Source: a virus
Reading direction: 5' to 3' (one strand)
Length of the DNA: 31,537 nt
IMG/VR virus record: IMGVR_UViG_3300032333_000053
Span: 1-31,537 of that record
A model generated the notes under the pieces. That model saw only the letters and a list, made by a program, of their open reading frames with translations, made no database searches and was not told where the DNA came from. Below, piece after piece: positions 31,488-31,537 of this stretch. The first letter of the stretch is position 1. Every line of letters starts with the position of its first letter. Made by a program: the position numbers and the translations under genes.

Positions 31488-31537
31488 GGTTGGCCTCCCT
31501 TCAGCCGCTCGACCTCGGCCTTAAGGCGGGCGTAGTC
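31484..31537 (-). CDS. C-terminal end of a leftward gene, cut by window edge
   Basis: The last 17 codons and the TGA of a leftward gene enter from the right edge. They read DYARLKAEVERLKGGQP, a short coiled-coil-like end with leucines about seven residues apart. The stop overlaps the GTG of the phosphoesterase gene (GTGA), the same coupling seen at the terminase start. The frame is open to the window edge. Nothing can be said about function. Confidence 0.65.
   Translation of the reverse strand, partial: DYARLKAEVERLKGGQP

Noticed and set aside
31488-31500. AAGGGAGG as a genuine Shine-Dalgarno for the phosphoesterase gene
   Set aside because: The same bases encode Lys-Gly-Gly of the preceding gene's C-terminus, and other starts lack an SD. 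It may help but is not evidence of SD-dependent translation.
1-31537. tRNA genes, CRISPR arrays, insertion sequences, integrase or attachment sites
   Set aside because: None was recognised; the window is almost fully coding and no cloverleaf, direct-repeat array or terminal inverted repeats stood out.

Overview
The window is a 31.5 kb segment of a double-stranded DNA tailed phage, most likely of podovirus type. It holds a full head and short-tail module: large terminase, portal, scaffold, SU10/DUF5309-type major capsid protein, gp11-like adaptor, gp12-like tail nozzle, fibres and ejection proteins. I see no tape measure, tail tube or sheath gene, and no tRNA, rRNA, integrase, insertion sequence or CRISPR array. 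The host cannot be named. Almost no rightward start has a Shine-Dalgarno sequence, which would fit Bacteroidetes, cyanobacteria or other SD-poor hosts.

Layout: 1-30067 is one rightward, almost gapless transcription unit. (a) 1-5811: the 3' part of an Ala/Lys/Glu-rich protein, TerL and portal. (b) 5795-8257: a small unknown gene, an 88-bp gap with four TGTAAA repeats and a possible promoter, scaffold and major capsid protein. (c) 8261-13833: an unknown gene, the head-tail adaptor, a small beta-rich protein, a repeat-containing tail fibre, the tail nozzle and a collar-domain fibre. (d) 13836-27725: two internal/ejection proteins and one giant 3656-residue gene that takes up over a third of the window. 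(e) 27718-30067: a LydA-like holin, an unknown 432-residue protein and a membrane protein with the topology of a fused spanin. Two hairpins at 30066-30164 separate this unit from a leftward cluster (30180-31537): an acidic small protein, a small HTH-like protein, a calcineurin-like phosphoesterase and the last codons of another gene. Most junctions are ATGA, GTGA or TAATG overlaps, so translational coupling is likely.

The genes make a coherent machine. TerL and portal package DNA into a shell built by scaffold and capsid protein. The adaptor and nozzle form the short tail, and the fibres bind the host. The ejection proteins, probably including the giant one, enter the cell with the DNA. Holin and the spanin candidate act at lysis. 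I recognise no endolysin.

The most unusual global signal is in the base sequence. Reading the whole window by eye I found no GATC, no AGCT, no ACGT and no GCGC (about 120 of each would be expected with equal base frequencies). CCGG and CGCG were seen once each, and GCTGC/GCAGC once in total. Other 4-bp palindromes such as CTAG, GGCC, CATG, TCGA and GTAC are common. Codon choice visibly works around the missing words. This suggests strong selection by several restriction systems. The second notable item is the giant protein, which appears to carry degenerate enzyme-like segments: a zincin-like one near residue 566 and an ADP-ribosyltransferase-like one near residues 1220-1320.
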